Assembly (NCBI RefSeq): GCF_900021175.1
Contig: NZ_FCOP01000013.1
Span: 1-64,000 of the forward strand
Length of the DNA: 64,000 nt
DNA from: Pseudenterobacter timonensis
GTDB taxonomy: Bacteria > Pseudomonadota > Gammaproteobacteria > Enterobacterales > Enterobacteriaceae
Reading direction: 5' to 3'
In this document: in pieces, positions 17,047 through 25,924 of the stretch
How the letters are laid out: the number at the start of each line of letters is the position of its first letter
Numbering within the stretch: position 1 is the stretch's first letter
Notes under the pieces: model-generated
Told to the model about the DNA's origin: nothing
Seen by the model: only the letters and a program-made list of their open reading frames with translations
Database searches by the model: none
Made by a program: the position numbers and the translations under genes

Positions 17047-18225
17047 CTATTTTAATGGTTTGAAAACCATCCCCCCGAAGAATCTGTTGATAAAAAACCG
17101 CAAATCTTTTTTCTGTTTAATCCAGTTAGCTGATTCTCCCCAAGAAAATAACTTTAAGTTAATATACCTATTTTCATCCTGTGTTACAGAACCATCCCAT
17201 ACAACCCAGTGCGTTGGTAATGTCGTGTTGTTTGTACTACCTTCAAGCAGCCCATCATTTATTAATGTCACGACTTTATAACCTTGCTCCACATACTTAT
17301 TTAAATCTCTAATTCCCTGGGTGCCTGCCTGAGTGATTCCTACATTACTAAAAACTATTTCATAACCGGCCTTTTCAAACCACTCCCTCAGTGTTTGCCA
17401 CATTGTGATACCAGCCACTGGCGAATCAAGAGCATCAAAGCTCAGTATGGTATTTTCTGAATCCCTGAGTCCAGCCAGCGTCATCCAGTCAATCCCTAAG
17501 ATCCCTGGCTGACCTCCACCTGTATAAAACATACCTGAAGGGTGTTTACACCCTTCGCCAGGGGAAATTGTCAATGCACCTATTTTAGTCTTTCCATACC
17601 GCCAGAGTTCCCTGGCAGCTTGGGCATAGACATCAGGGCGGTCCATTTGAACACAGTAAAAAAATGCAGCAGGTCCACATACACTTGCGCTGGCCTGATA
17701 AGGATAAGAATAATGATAAAATCTGTCGTGTACTTCAGATTCAATTTTATGTTTTTCAAACGGATCCTGCGGCGTTCCGACAGGATATTCTTTCGCTACA
17801 AATGGTCGTTCAGGGAGGGTAATTTTAATCTGCTTTGTTTCGCCCCCCTGACTCTCGGGCTTCATTGTCCCTGTTGACTCAAAATAACAGGGGTTTTCCC
17901 GCTTCACCGGAGACCAGGCTTTGCCTGATGCAAATTCTTCCAGCGTGTACATTTTAGTGAACGGAACAGGCGTTACACAGTGCGTATGCAACAGGGTTTT
18001 TCGATAAAGTTTTATTTCCATAATATAAATTGTCGAAAGTGACTCATTTATATTTGCGGTCATGTGAGTCTGGGTTTCATAATTACCCGAAAACGCCTGT
18101 TGTTTCACATCTACCAGAGGGAATTTATTTCTGCGTGAGTCCATGCGATAAATACACAGGTCATACAGTAAAGAATCAGCCGGGACATTAGAGTTAATAC
18201 GGGTACTGAGGTGGTAAACAGCCAT
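17047..18225 (-). CDS. Candidate T6SS effector, papain-like cysteine hydrolase
   Basis: A 392-residue protein with no signal peptide or membrane segment. The C-terminal half carries what looks like a papain-type site: Cys183 in SVCGPAA at a helix start, His339 in THWVVWDG and Asp344 five residues on. This suggests a peptidase or amidase. Residues 1-150 are not recognised and may load the protein on the spike. It starts two bases after the PAAR gene and ends two bases before a lipoprotein gene, so the three form one operon. The lipoprotein partner points to a periplasmic target such as peptidoglycan. Low GC against the host indicates transfer. Function is inferred. Confidence 0.7.
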   Translation of the reverse strand: MAVYHLSTRINSNVPADSLLYDLCIYRMDSRRNKFPLVDVKQQAFSGNYETQTHMTANINESLSTIYIMEIKLYRKTLLHTHCVTPVPFTKMYTLEEFASGKAWSPVKRENPCYFESTGTMKPESQGGETKQIKITLPERPFVAKEYPVGTPQDPFEKHKIESEVHDRFYHYSYPYQASASVCGPAAFFYCVQMDRPDVYAQAARELWRYGKTKIGALTISPGEGCKHPSGMFYTGGGQPGILGIDWMTLAGLRDSENTILSFDALDSPVAGITMWQTLREWFEKAGYEIVFSNVGITQAGTQGIRDLNKYVEQGYKVVTLINDGLLEGSTNNTTLPTHWVVWDGSVTQDENRYINLKLFSWGESANWIKQKKDLRFFINRFFGGMVFKPLK

Positions 18226-18227
18226 AT

Positions 18228-18749
18228 TTAATCCATTAAAATATGCAGATTAATATTTTCAGGGGATTCAGCATAATGCCATCCCGTAACCCCGTGCTCA
18301 TCGGTAACGCCAGCTTCAGAACGTCCGTCCGGGAATATGAGGGTGTAGCGACAGCCTGCCATTAGCAGGCCATCGTCACCGGCACACTGAAAGCGAATAC
18401 AGTTCCGGGTGCTGGCATCCTGTGTCTGCTGCGCTGGTACAGGCGACTGACTGGTATTGCGGGAGGTGAGTGAGCTAGTGCCTGTGCTGGTCCACTGCGT
18501 GGCTGAACCGTAAACATAGTGATCGGGGCAACGGCACAGTACCCTGTCACCGGTGGCAGCATACGCTTTGCCTTCTTCTGCCCAGTCCTGTGCGGAGGCC
18601 AGGATTTCAAAATACCCGTTGCATTTGCTGCATGAAGCCTTGTCGCCGGTCCGGGCTATTGCTTTACTTCCTTCAAACCAGGACGCAGTCGCTGAAATGA
18701 TTTCTCCGTAACTCGTTTTATCACCAAGACAGGCCAGCGCTCTCGCCAT
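18228..18749 (-). CDS. PAAR-domain T6SS spike-tip protein with C-terminal extension
   Basis: 173 residues from the ATG at 18749, chosen because GAGGG lies seven bases before it and PAAR proteins begin MARALACLGDKT-like; an ATG directly upstream at 18752 is too close. PAAR proteins cap the VgrG spike and carry effectors. Residues about 1-85 are the PAAR fold with repeated metal-turn blocks (ACLGDKTSYG, IARTGDKASCSKC, YAATGDRVLCRC). After a Ser/Thr/Gln-rich linker, residues about 115-173 form a small beta-rich domain (YTLIFPDGRSEAGVTDEHG) of the kind that often follows PAAR and may hold the effector. No VgrG is beside it. Two bases separate it from the effector gene. Confidence 0.85.
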   Translation of the reverse strand: MARALACLGDKTSYGEIISATASWFEGSKAIARTGDKASCSKCNGYFEILASAQDWAEEGKAYAATGDRVLCRCPDHYVYGSATQWTSTGTSSLTSRNTSQSPVPAQQTQDASTRNCIRFQCAGDDGLLMAGCRYTLIFPDGRSEAGVTDEHGVTGWHYAESPENINLHILMD

Positions 18750-18800
18750 CATTAATCCCTCAATATATAAGCGGTTATACCCGTCGGCATCATACAACAA

Positions 18801-18965
18801 TCACAACTTAACCAACATTATCCATTTCTGAATGCCGGTAAAGCGCCTGAATGCGGCGTATCCGGGAGGGCGGTATCCTGTCGCATCTGCCGTTTCACGA
18901 ATGCTCAATTTCTTGACCTGCCGGTAGTGCCGGGCATTCTGATGTCGTTCCTGAAAGGCCAGTTT
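18801..18965 (-). pseudogene. Short open frame resembling an AraC-type helix-turn-helix, start lost
   Basis: Between the PAAR gene and dcp a minus-strand frame of about 54 codons is open but has no ATG near its 5' end. It encodes a block, SIRETADATGYRPPGYAAFR, that resembles the recognition helix region of AraC regulators. If real it is the 3' scrap of a gene cut by the dcp-end recombination. The resemblance is by eye only. Confidence 0.25.
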
Positions 18966-19022
18966 TCAGCCTGATAAGGTCTTACTCACTCAGCCCACGA
19001 TTTTTCAGCATTGGCTCGATCT
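18964..19022. repeat. Direct repeat, right copy: native 3' end of dcp
   Basis: Holds the final 12 codons and stop of the intact dcp gene plus 18 bases downstream, and matches 16612-16670 at 55 of 59 positions. It forms the right edge of the T6SS module. Confidence 0.85.
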
Positions 19023-21018
19023 GCGGATCGTGCCCGCGCCACTGGCGATAAAGCTCCGCCAAATCCGTACTATTCCCGCGTGACAAAATCGCCTCGCGGA
19101 ATTTCTGGCCGTTTTCACGCGTCAGGCCGCCCTGCTCCACAAACCACTGGTAGCCGTCATCGGCCAGCATCTGTGTCCAGAGATAGGCGTAATAACCCGC
19201 CGCGTAACCGCCGCCAAAGATATGGGCGAAGTAGCTGCTGCGATAGCGCGGCGGCACGGCGGGGAGATCCAGCCCCTCTTTCTTCAGCGCGGCGGATTCA
19301 AATGTTTCGACATCATCTACCTTTTCTGTGGCGCTGAGGCCGTGCCAGTTCATATCCAGCAGGGCGGCGCTCAGCAGTTCGGTCATGTCATACCCCTTGT
19401 TGAACTGCGTGGCGTTAAGCATCTTCTCACGCAGCGTCTCCGGCATCGGCTCCCCGGTCTGATAGTGGCGGGCGTAGCGGATAAAGACCTGCGGATGGCT
19501 CGCCCAGTGCTCGTTGATCTGCGAGGGGAACTCGACAAAATCACGCGGCGTGTTGGTGCCGGAGAGGGTGGCGAAACGCTGGCGGGCAAAGAGGCCGTGC
19601 AGGGTATGACCAAACTCGTGGAACAGGGTGATGACATCATCCCAGGAGAGCAGCGCCGTCTGGCCGCTGGCGGGTTTCTGGTAGTTACAGACGTTGTAGA
19701 TCACCGGGCGGGCGGCAAACTCATGGGACTGCTCAATAAAGTTGCCCATCCAGGCGCCGCCGCCTTTCGAATCGCGGGCAAAGAAGTCACCGTAAAAGAG
19801 CGCCATGCCTTCGCCGGTATGATCGAAAATCTCCCAGACGCGCACGTCCGGATGATAGACCGGAATATCGAAACGCTCGACAAAGCGGATACCAAACAGC
19901 TGGCTCGCCGCCCAGAATACCCCCTCCTCCAGCACCGTATTCAGGGCGAAGTAGGGTTTTATCTGCGACTCATCCAGCGCGTAGCGTCCCAGCCGCACGC
20001 GCTCGGCGTAGAAGGCCCAGTCCCAGGCCTGCACCTGAAAACCGCCCTGCTCGTCATCTATCACCTGCTGGATATCCGCCTGTTCAGCGCGCGCCCGCTC
20101 CCGCGAGGCGGGAACAATTCCGCGCATAAAGGCCAGCGCCGCGTCGGGCGTTTTCGCCATTTGATCGGCGGTGCTCCAGCTGGCGTAACTGTCAAAACCC
20201 AGCAGCTGCGCCTGTCGCGCGCGCAGGGTCGCGAGGCGAAGAACGATACCGCGGGTATCGTTCTCATCCCCTTTCTGGGTACGGTTCCAGCCTGCCTGGA
20301 AGAGGTTTTCCCGCGTCTGCCGGTCGCGAAGCGACGCCAGCGCAGGCTGCTGCGTGGTGTTAAGCAGCGGGATAAGCCAGCGCTCCGACAGCCCTTTCTC
20401 AGCTGCGGCCTGGGCGGCAGCGGCGATCTCTTCCGCGCTCAGCCCGTCAAGCTGATGCGCATAATCCACCACCAGCCCGCCCGCCTTGTCCGCCGCCAGC
20501 AGACGCTGGTTGAACTGGCTGGTGAGCGAGGCGGCTTCGGTATTGAGCGCTTTCAGCTCCGCTTTTTGCGCCGCATCAAGCCTGGCCCCCGCCAGGATAA
20601 ATCGCTGATGCATCACCTCCACCAGCCGACGCGACTCGTCATCAAGCGATTCCCGCGCCTGCCAGACCGCCTCCACGCGGGCAAAAAGCGTATCGTTAAG
20701 CCAGATATCATTGGCTAATGCGGCAAGCTCGGTTGCGATAGCCTCCTCCAGCACCTGCAACGCGTCGTTGGTATGCGCCGAGGTCATGGCGAAAAAGACG
20801 CTGCTGACGCGGGTGAGCATCGCCCCGCTTCGCTCCAGCGCTAACACGGTGTTGTCAAAATCAGGGGCGGACTCAAGCGCCACGATAGCCGACACCTCCT
20901 CGCGCTTCTGGCGTATCGCCTCATCAAACGCGGGACGATAGTGGCTATCGTCAATCAGATCGAAACGGGGAGCCTGATAGGGCAACAGGCTGACGTCAAA
21001 AAAGGGATTAGCCGACAT
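18982..21018 (-). CDS. dcp: Dcp, peptidyl-dipeptidase
   Basis: Zinc metallopeptidase of family M3 that removes C-terminal dipeptides, cytoplasmic. At 678 residues it is close to E. coli Dcp (681) and homologous along its length. The zinc motif is HEFGH (His467, Glu468, His471) in ITLFHEFGHTLHGLF, followed by the FVEFPSQINEHW block. Its 3' end is duplicated 2.35 kb downstream, where a T6SS module has been inserted, but the gene itself is complete. Confidence 0.96.
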   Translation of the reverse strand: MSANPFFDVSLLPYQAPRFDLIDDSHYRPAFDEAIRQKREEVSAIVALESAPDFDNTVLALERSGAMLTRVSSVFFAMTSAHTNDALQVLEEAIATELAALANDIWLNDTLFARVEAVWQARESLDDESRRLVEVMHQRFILAGARLDAAQKAELKALNTEAASLTSQFNQRLLAADKAGGLVVDYAHQLDGLSAEEIAAAAQAAAEKGLSERWLIPLLNTTQQPALASLRDRQTRENLFQAGWNRTQKGDENDTRGIVLRLATLRARQAQLLGFDSYASWSTADQMAKTPDAALAFMRGIVPASRERARAEQADIQQVIDDEQGGFQVQAWDWAFYAERVRLGRYALDESQIKPYFALNTVLEEGVFWAASQLFGIRFVERFDIPVYHPDVRVWEIFDHTGEGMALFYGDFFARDSKGGGAWMGNFIEQSHEFAARPVIYNVCNYQKPASGQTALLSWDDVITLFHEFGHTLHGLFARQRFATLSGTNTPRDFVEFPSQINEHWASHPQVFIRYARHYQTGEPMPETLREKMLNATQFNKGYDMTELLSAALLDMNWHGLSATEKVDDVETFESAALKKEGLDLPAVPPRYRSSYFAHIFGGGYAAGYYAYLWTQMLADDGYQWFVEQGGLTRENGQKFREAILSRGNSTDLAELYRQWRGHDPQIEPMLKNRGLSE

Positions 21019-21145
21019 GTTTTACTCCAGAACGCAGATTATCTCCCCAGAGTAGGTCAGCCTGCGCCGGGCTGCAATCTTCACATCAGGGCAGCCCTGC
21101 TAATCACGCCCGGTGGCGTGTGTCATAAATGAGGCATGGATGACA

Positions 21146-21439
21146 TTAATTTTCCCCCCGCCTCGCCCGCCACTCACGGATCATCTCCGGGGTCACTTCA
21201 TTTTCATAGCAAACGGGGGCATAGCCGCCCGCTTTGCTCCAGGCGCTGCGTTTTCCGCAGGCGCTGCCGTTGCGGGCGCGGTTGAAGGGGCAGGCACAGT
21301 TGCCGGACCAGCCAGCTATCGACTCCGCGATAATGGCTTTCTTAACCTCGCTGTCAGAAAGGCGGTTCGGTTTTGCCAGCGTTGGCTGTGCCAGGAATGC
21401 CAGGACAACAAGAGTGATAAAAAATCCTTTCGTTTTCAT
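21146..21439 (-). CDS. Small secreted Cys-rich protein, function unknown
   Basis: 97 residues with a clear signal peptide (cleavage after TLA, residue 22). The mature part has CACPFNRARNGSACGKRSAWSKAGGYAPVCY, a Cys/Gly-rich pattern I associate with small conserved hypothetical periplasmic proteins that start SD-EVKKAII-ESIA. Four Cys could form two disulfides. It stands alone between dcp and ydfG, with an ordinary ribosome site (AAGGACTTT) before the ATG. No function is known to me. Confidence 0.75.
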   Translation of the reverse strand: MKTKGFFITLVVLAFLAQPTLAKPNRLSDSEVKKAIIAESIAGWSGNCACPFNRARNGSACGKRSAWSKAGGYAPVCYENEVTPEMIREWRARRGEN

Positions 21440-21639
21440 ACTAAAGTCCTTATTTACACCACAAACTTTCTCTGGAGCAGTAAATTACCCTGGCATGGCG
21501 CTAAAAAATGTCGAATAGATCCCCCTGTAGATATCAGCGCAGCCTCTTGCGACTTATGAAGGAAGCAAAGTTGCCTTAACGCGGCGCCAGCGGGCGTGCT
21601 ATGGTATTACCCCCACAAAAAGCGTTGAGGAACAGAGAG

Positions 21640-22386
21640 ATGATTGTATTAGTTACCGGTGCAACGGCAGGTTTTGGTGAAAGTATTACGCGTCGCTTCG
21701 TCGCCAACGGGCATAAGGTGATTGCTACGGGTCGTCGTCAGGAGCGTCTGCAGGAGCTGAAAGAGGAGCTGGGCGACAGCATTCTCACCGCACAGCTCGA
21801 CGTGCGTAACCGTGCCGCTATCGAAGAGATGATTGCCGGTCTGCCCGCCGAATGGCGTGAAATCGACGTTCTGGTCAATAACGCGGGACTGGCGCTGGGC
21901 ATGGAACCGGCTCACAAAGCGAGCGTCGAAGACTGGGAAAATATGATCGACACCAATAACAAAGGTCTGGTCTATATGACCCGTGCCGTTCTGCCGGGGA
22001 TGGTGGAGCGGAACCGTGGACACATCATCAATATTGGCTCTACCGCGGGCAGCTGGCCCTATGCGGGCGGCAACGTTTACGGCGCGACCAAAGCCTTTGT
22101 TCGCCAGTTCAGCCTCAACCTGCGCACCGATCTGCACGGCACCGCCATTCGCGTTACCGACGTTGAGCCAGGACTTGTGGGAGGCACCGAGTTCTCTAAC
22201 GTTCGCTTCAAGGGCGATGATGCGAAAGCGGATAAAACCTACGAGAACGCCAACGCCCTGACGCCGGAAGATGTGACTGAAACGGTCTGGTGGGTCGCCA
22301 CCCTGCCGAAACATGTCAATATCAACACCGTGGAAATGATGCCGGTCAGCCAGAGCTTTGCGGGCTTAAACGTGCACCGCGGATAG
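21640..22386 (+). CDS. ydfG: YdfG, 3-hydroxy acid / malonic semialdehyde reductase
   Basis: NADP-dependent short-chain dehydrogenase that oxidises L-allo-threonine and 3-hydroxy acids and reduces malonic semialdehyde, as in pyrimidine breakdown. The start at 21640 gives 248 residues, as in E. coli; the frame upstream to 21601 is not conserved, and GAGG lies about ten bases before this ATG. The cofactor motif TGATAGFG, NNAG, Ser in NIGSTAG and YxxxK in VYGATK are intact. It is single-gene, followed by its own terminator. Confidence 0.96.
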   Translation: MIVLVTGATAGFGESITRRFVANGHKVIATGRRQERLQELKEELGDSILTAQLDVRNRAAIEEMIAGLPAEWREIDVLVNNAGLALGMEPAHKASVEDWENMIDTNNKGLVYMTRAVLPGMVERNRGHIINIGSTAGSWPYAGGNVYGATKAFVRQFSLNLRTDLHGTAIRVTDVEPGLVGGTEFSNVRFKGDDAKADKTYENANALTPEDVTETVWWVATLPKHVNINTVEMMPVSQSFAGLNVHRG

Positions 22387-22395
22387 TTACCCTCC

Positions 22396-22422
22396 GCCCG
22401 GCCTGCGGGCCGGGCTGCTTTT
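22396..22422 (+). terminator. Terminator of ydfG
   Basis: GCCCGGCC/GGCCGGGC with a 4-base loop, then TGCTTTT, ten bases after the stop. It touches the stop of the convergent LysR gene. Confidence 0.6.
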
Positions 22423-23314
22423 ATGGCATCGTCAGTTGATCTTTGACCTCATCGAACAGAGCAATGAGATGGTCTGCGGTTGCTCTGACCCGCCGTGACT
22501 CCGCCAGATCCGAATGCATAACCAGCCACAGCGCCTGATCCACTCCAGGCTCAGAATCAATACATTGAAGATCCTTTTCTCTCGCCATAAAGTGCGGCAA
22601 AACGCCTAAACCCAGCCCTGCTGACACTGCCGATACCTGTGCCACGAGAGTATTTGCTTCCACCCGGCACGGCCTTCCGCGCAACATTCGCGTAACCCAT
22701 CGTGCGGCAGGGAGGTGCTGGTGTGAATCGGACCAACCTACATAGTGGGCCTCACTTAGCCTTACCCCCCCTTCCATCCGGTCCAGTTCTTTGAGGTATG
22801 TTTTTGCGCCGTACAGACCAAACCCTACGGTTCCCAGACGCTTCAGCGTCAGATTCCCGCTCTCAGGCTTTACCATCCGTACGGCTAAATCGGCATCCCT
22901 GCGATGCAAATTAACCGATTGTACTCCGCTCAGAACCTCCACCCGCAGGCTGGGATATTTTTCCAGCAACGTTTTCAGCGAAGGCTGAATAAAATGGGAG
23001 GCAAGATTATCAGATGTCGCCAGCCGGACAAGCCCCGCAACATTCCCCTGTAAATTCGCCGTCTCGCCGAAAGCGAGCCCTGCATATTCCAGCGCCTCAG
23101 CACGCTCCAGCAGCGCCTCGCCCTCGTCCGTAAGCCGGTAGCCGCTCTGATGCCTGCTAAACAACGGCATAGCCAGAGCCTGCTCTAGCCGCTCCAGCCT
23201 TCTTGAGATCGTTGCAACCCCCATCTCAAGAGCTTCTGCTGCGCCGCTTAACATTCCTGCACGCACGATGGCCAGAAAAATACGTGTGTCATCCCAGTTG
23301 AATGCTCTCTTCAT
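22421..23314 (-). CDS. LysR-family regulator of the neighbouring AKR/MFS genes
   Basis: 297 residues with an N-terminal winged helix ([30 protein letters not shown]) and a periplasmic-binding-like effector domain. It is divergent from an aldo-keto reductase gene 93 bp away, the usual arrangement of LysR regulators and their targets. It belongs to the subgroup whose C-terminal domain has [20 protein letters not shown]. It has no counterpart between ydfG and rspR in E. coli and the base composition is lower in GC than the neighbours, so the three-gene set looks acquired. Confidence 0.85.
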   Translation of the reverse strand: MKRAFNWDDTRIFLAIVRAGMLSGAAEALEMGVATISRRLERLEQALAMPLFSRHQSGYRLTDEGEALLERAEALEYAGLAFGETANLQGNVAGLVRLATSDNLASHFIQPSLKTLLEKYPSLRVEVLSGVQSVNLHRRDADLAVRMVKPESGNLTLKRLGTVGFGLYGAKTYLKELDRMEGGVRLSEAHYVGWSDSHQHLPAARWVTRMLRGRPCRVEANTLVAQVSAVSAGLGLGVLPHFMAREKDLQCIDSEPGVDQALWLVMHSDLAESRRVRATADHLIALFDEVKDQLTMP

Positions 23315-23319
23315 AGGCT

Positions 23320-23333
23320 TTCCGATTGTGGAA
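23320..23333. promoter_or_regulatory. Inverted repeat in the LysR/AKR divergent region
   Basis: TTCC-N6-GGAA just upstream of the LysR start. It is a plausible half of a LysR site but short, and could be chance. Confidence 0.25.
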
Positions 23334-23407
23334 AACGGCTCTCCGCTTTCGTCTCTGTTTTATCGATTCCGACAAGAGGATACTGCAGTTCCCACAAGGA
23401 GATAAAC

Positions 23408-24391
23408 ATGCAAACACGTAAACTGACAGGGTCCCTCAACGTATCTGCTATTGGCCTGGGCTGTATGGGCATGAGCGAGTTTTATGGTCCTCGCGACGAT
23501 GAGACATCGCTGGCAGTGCTGGATAAGGCAATAGCGCGAGGTATTAATTTCCTGGATACCGCAGATACCTATGGTCCCTGGCACAATGAGGAATTGCTGG
23601 GCAAATTTATCAGGACTCGTAAGCCCCGGCTAAAGCTGGCTACCAAATTTGGCATTGTCCGCCAGCCCGGTGAATATAAAAGAAGCCTCTGCAATACCCC
23701 GGATTACGCGCGTAAGTGTTGCGAAAATTCGCTTAAACGCCTGGGCGTAGACCATATCGATCTCTATTACGTACATCGCGTTGATACCCGCACTCCCATC
23801 GAAGAGACGATGTCCGGCCTGGAGAAGCTGGTGCGGGAAGGGAAAATCGGTCACATCGGTTTATGCGAGGTCAGCGCGGATACGCTCCGTCGCGCTCATG
23901 CGATTCACCCTGTGGCTGCGGTGCAGACAGAATATTCTCTCTGGAGCCGGGAAGCGGAAGAGCATGTACTCCCGTTATGTAAAGCTTTAGGGATTGGCTT
24001 CGTAGCCTATTCACCGCTTGGGCGTGGTTTTCTGACGGGCAGGTTTCAGCATGAGCCGGTACCGGTAAAGGAGGACTTTCGCAGCTCGCTTCCCCGTTTT
24101 CAGCCAGAGAATCTCATTAAAAACCACTCCCTTGTGGATTTGTTAACGGCCCTGGCGGTGAGCAAAGGCTGCAAACCTTCACAGATAGCGCTGGCCTGGT
24201 TACTTGCTCAGGGCGAGAACATTGTGCCTATACCCGGCACCTGCAACCTGCACCATCTGAATGAAAATGTTGATGCCCTGGGCGTTCAGCTTTCTGAGGC
24301 CGAACTGCGGGACCTTCGTACAGCGATATCCACCGTCTCAATCGCCGGGGAACGTTACACGGCTGAAGGAATGAAAGGCGTCAATAGTTAA
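23408..24391 (+). CDS. Aldo-keto reductase
   Basis: 327 residues, NADPH-dependent carbonyl reductase family (AKR, voltage-channel-beta/YajO-like branch). The catalytic set is present: Asp50 and Tyr55 (FLDTADTYG), Lys80 (LATKFG), His123 (YYVHRVD). The C-terminal cofactor block is [19 protein letters not shown]-like. It starts after AAGGAGATAAAC. The MFS exporter gene follows 60 bases later, probably co-transcribed, and the LysR gene is divergent. The substrate is unknown; a toxic aldehyde or quinone would fit with the exporter. Confidence 0.88.
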   Translation: MQTRKLTGSLNVSAIGLGCMGMSEFYGPRDDETSLAVLDKAIARGINFLDTADTYGPWHNEELLGKFIRTRKPRLKLATKFGIVRQPGEYKRSLCNTPDYARKCCENSLKRLGVDHIDLYYVHRVDTRTPIEETMSGLEKLVREGKIGHIGLCEVSADTLRRAHAIHPVAAVQTEYSLWSREAEEHVLPLCKALGIGFVAYSPLGRGFLTGRFQHEPVPVKEDFRSSLPRFQPENLIKNHSLVDLLTALAVSKGCKPSQIALAWLLAQGENIVPIPGTCNLHHLNENVDALGVQLSEAELRDLRTAISTVSIAGERYTAEGMKGVNS

Positions 24392-24451
24392 GTTTCCTGC
24401 GCCCTTACATCACATTTCGACCACTTCCGAGATATTTCAAGAGTACTTCTA

Positions 24452-25639
24452 ATGAACGACACCCTTTTACATGCGAGCCCAGTGCCTGTGCGCGCCTGGG
24501 CAGCAATATTTGCGCTTGGGATTAGCGCATTTTCGATTGTAACCAGCGAACTTGCCCCCGTGGGCATGCTCAGCGCCTTAGCGAAGGATCTGCATCAGAC
24601 TGAGTCTGGCGCAGGCCTTGTTGTGACCATCTACGGCTGGGTTGGTGCGCTGACGGCGCTTGTTGCCGGAGCGATGCCCGCACGCATCCCGCGAAAGGCT
24701 CTGCTTGTTGGCCTGATGCTGATTCTTGCCTTTTCATGTCTGGCGACGACACTTTCCCACTCCATGACTCTCTTTATGATTGCGCGTATGGCCGGAGCAA
24801 TCGCACACGGCACTTTCTGGGCATTCATAGGCGTTGTGGCGGCGCAAATTGTTCCGGTAGAGAAACTGGGAGTCGCCACAGCGATCGTTTTTAGCGGTGT
24901 TTCGGCTGCCAGCGTTATAGGGGTGCCGCTATCCAGTTTGCTTGCTGATATCGCAGGGTGGCGAAGCGCATTTACGGCGATTTCCCTGCTGTCACTACTT
25001 ACCGCCTCTATTCTGTTCTGGACGCTGCCCAGGCTGGCTGCCCCTGTATCGGTCAGATTAACGCTCTACTATGGGATCTTCAAAAAACCGGTACTTATTG
25101 CACTTTATGCGGCTACAGCCTGCATTATTTCTGCTCACTTTGCCGCTTTTACCTATCTCGAACCCTTGCTGATAAAGACTCAGGGCGTACCACCGACTTC
25201 CATTTCAGCATTGCTGCTGGCGTCCGGTCTTTCTGGTCTGATGGGGAATATCATCGCAGGCAAGCTTATCGATCGTTATATTAAAGCGCTGATTATCACT
25301 TCACTTATCCTGAGTGCAGTTGCGCTTGGCGCACTTGGTGTTGGTAACGCAGCACCGCATTCTCTCTGGTTAACAGGAATGCTGCTGGCAATATGGGGGG
25401 CAAGTATGGCTGTTATATTTGTTGGATTACAGACATGGCTGCTTCGCTGCGCCGGGGATGGAGCACAACCCGCCTCAGCCATCTATGTTGCCATTTTTAA
25501 TGCCGCGATTGGAACGGGGGCGCTTGTTGGTGGACGTGTGATAGCGGTAACAGGACTTCAGAGCATCGCCTTATTTGCCGCTGGCACCCTGCTGTGCAGC
25601 ATAATCATCGTCTCAATGCTGAAAAAACCTGCGCATTAA
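24452..25639 (+). CDS. MFS transporter, DHA1-type exporter
   Basis: 395 residues with about 12 membrane segments. The early block EFAPVG-like (here SELAPVGMLSALAKDL) and the cytoplasmic loop after segment 2 (RIPRKALLVG) place it in the DHA1 drug or sugar efflux group with SotB and YdhP. It follows the aldo-keto reductase in the same direction and ends in a terminator. Substrate unknown; export of the reductase's substrate or product is a guess from context. Confidence 0.85.
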   Translation: MNDTLLHASPVPVRAWAAIFALGISAFSIVTSELAPVGMLSALAKDLHQTESGAGLVVTIYGWVGALTALVAGAMPARIPRKALLVGLMLILAFSCLATTLSHSMTLFMIARMAGAIAHGTFWAFIGVVAAQIVPVEKLGVATAIVFSGVSAASVIGVPLSSLLADIAGWRSAFTAISLLSLLTASILFWTLPRLAAPVSVRLTLYYGIFKKPVLIALYAATACIISAHFAAFTYLEPLLIKTQGVPPTSISALLLASGLSGLMGNIIAGKLIDRYIKALIITSLILSAVALGALGVGNAAPHSLWLTGMLLAIWGASMAVIFVGLQTWLLRCAGDGAQPASAIYVAIFNAAIGTGALVGGRVIAVTGLQSIALFAAGTLLCSIIIVSMLKKPAH

Positions 25640-25711
25640 TCGCCTTCGCAGAGGCCTGTTTAGCAAAAAGGAAACAGCCAGCAGTCAGGAAAGAAGGTAT
25701 CATTTAACAGA

Positions 25712-25740
25712 ATCCCCGTTGTTCCAGAGGCGGGGTTTTT
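25712..25740 (+). terminator. Terminator after the MFS gene
   Basis: CCCCG/CGGGG with a 12-base loop followed by five T. The rest of the 285-bp gap to rspR shows no gene. Confidence 0.6.
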
Positions 25741-25924
25741 CCCCTGCGTGCCGTTGAAATGCCGCAGAGGTTTTGGCCCGCCTTTAAGCTGTAGCAGATA
25801 CACCGGATGCCGGTTAACTCGCTACTGGATAAGCTAAAGTACACCCCATACAACGGCCAGGCCTGTGCCGGGGGGCAAAAGAATGGTAGTATTCTGAAGT
25901 AACCCTTTTGAGATATCGCAACGC

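Noticed and set aside
19222-20718. 498-codon plus-strand frame opposite dcp
   Set aside because: Shadow of the dcp coding sequence; composition is typical of antisense translation.
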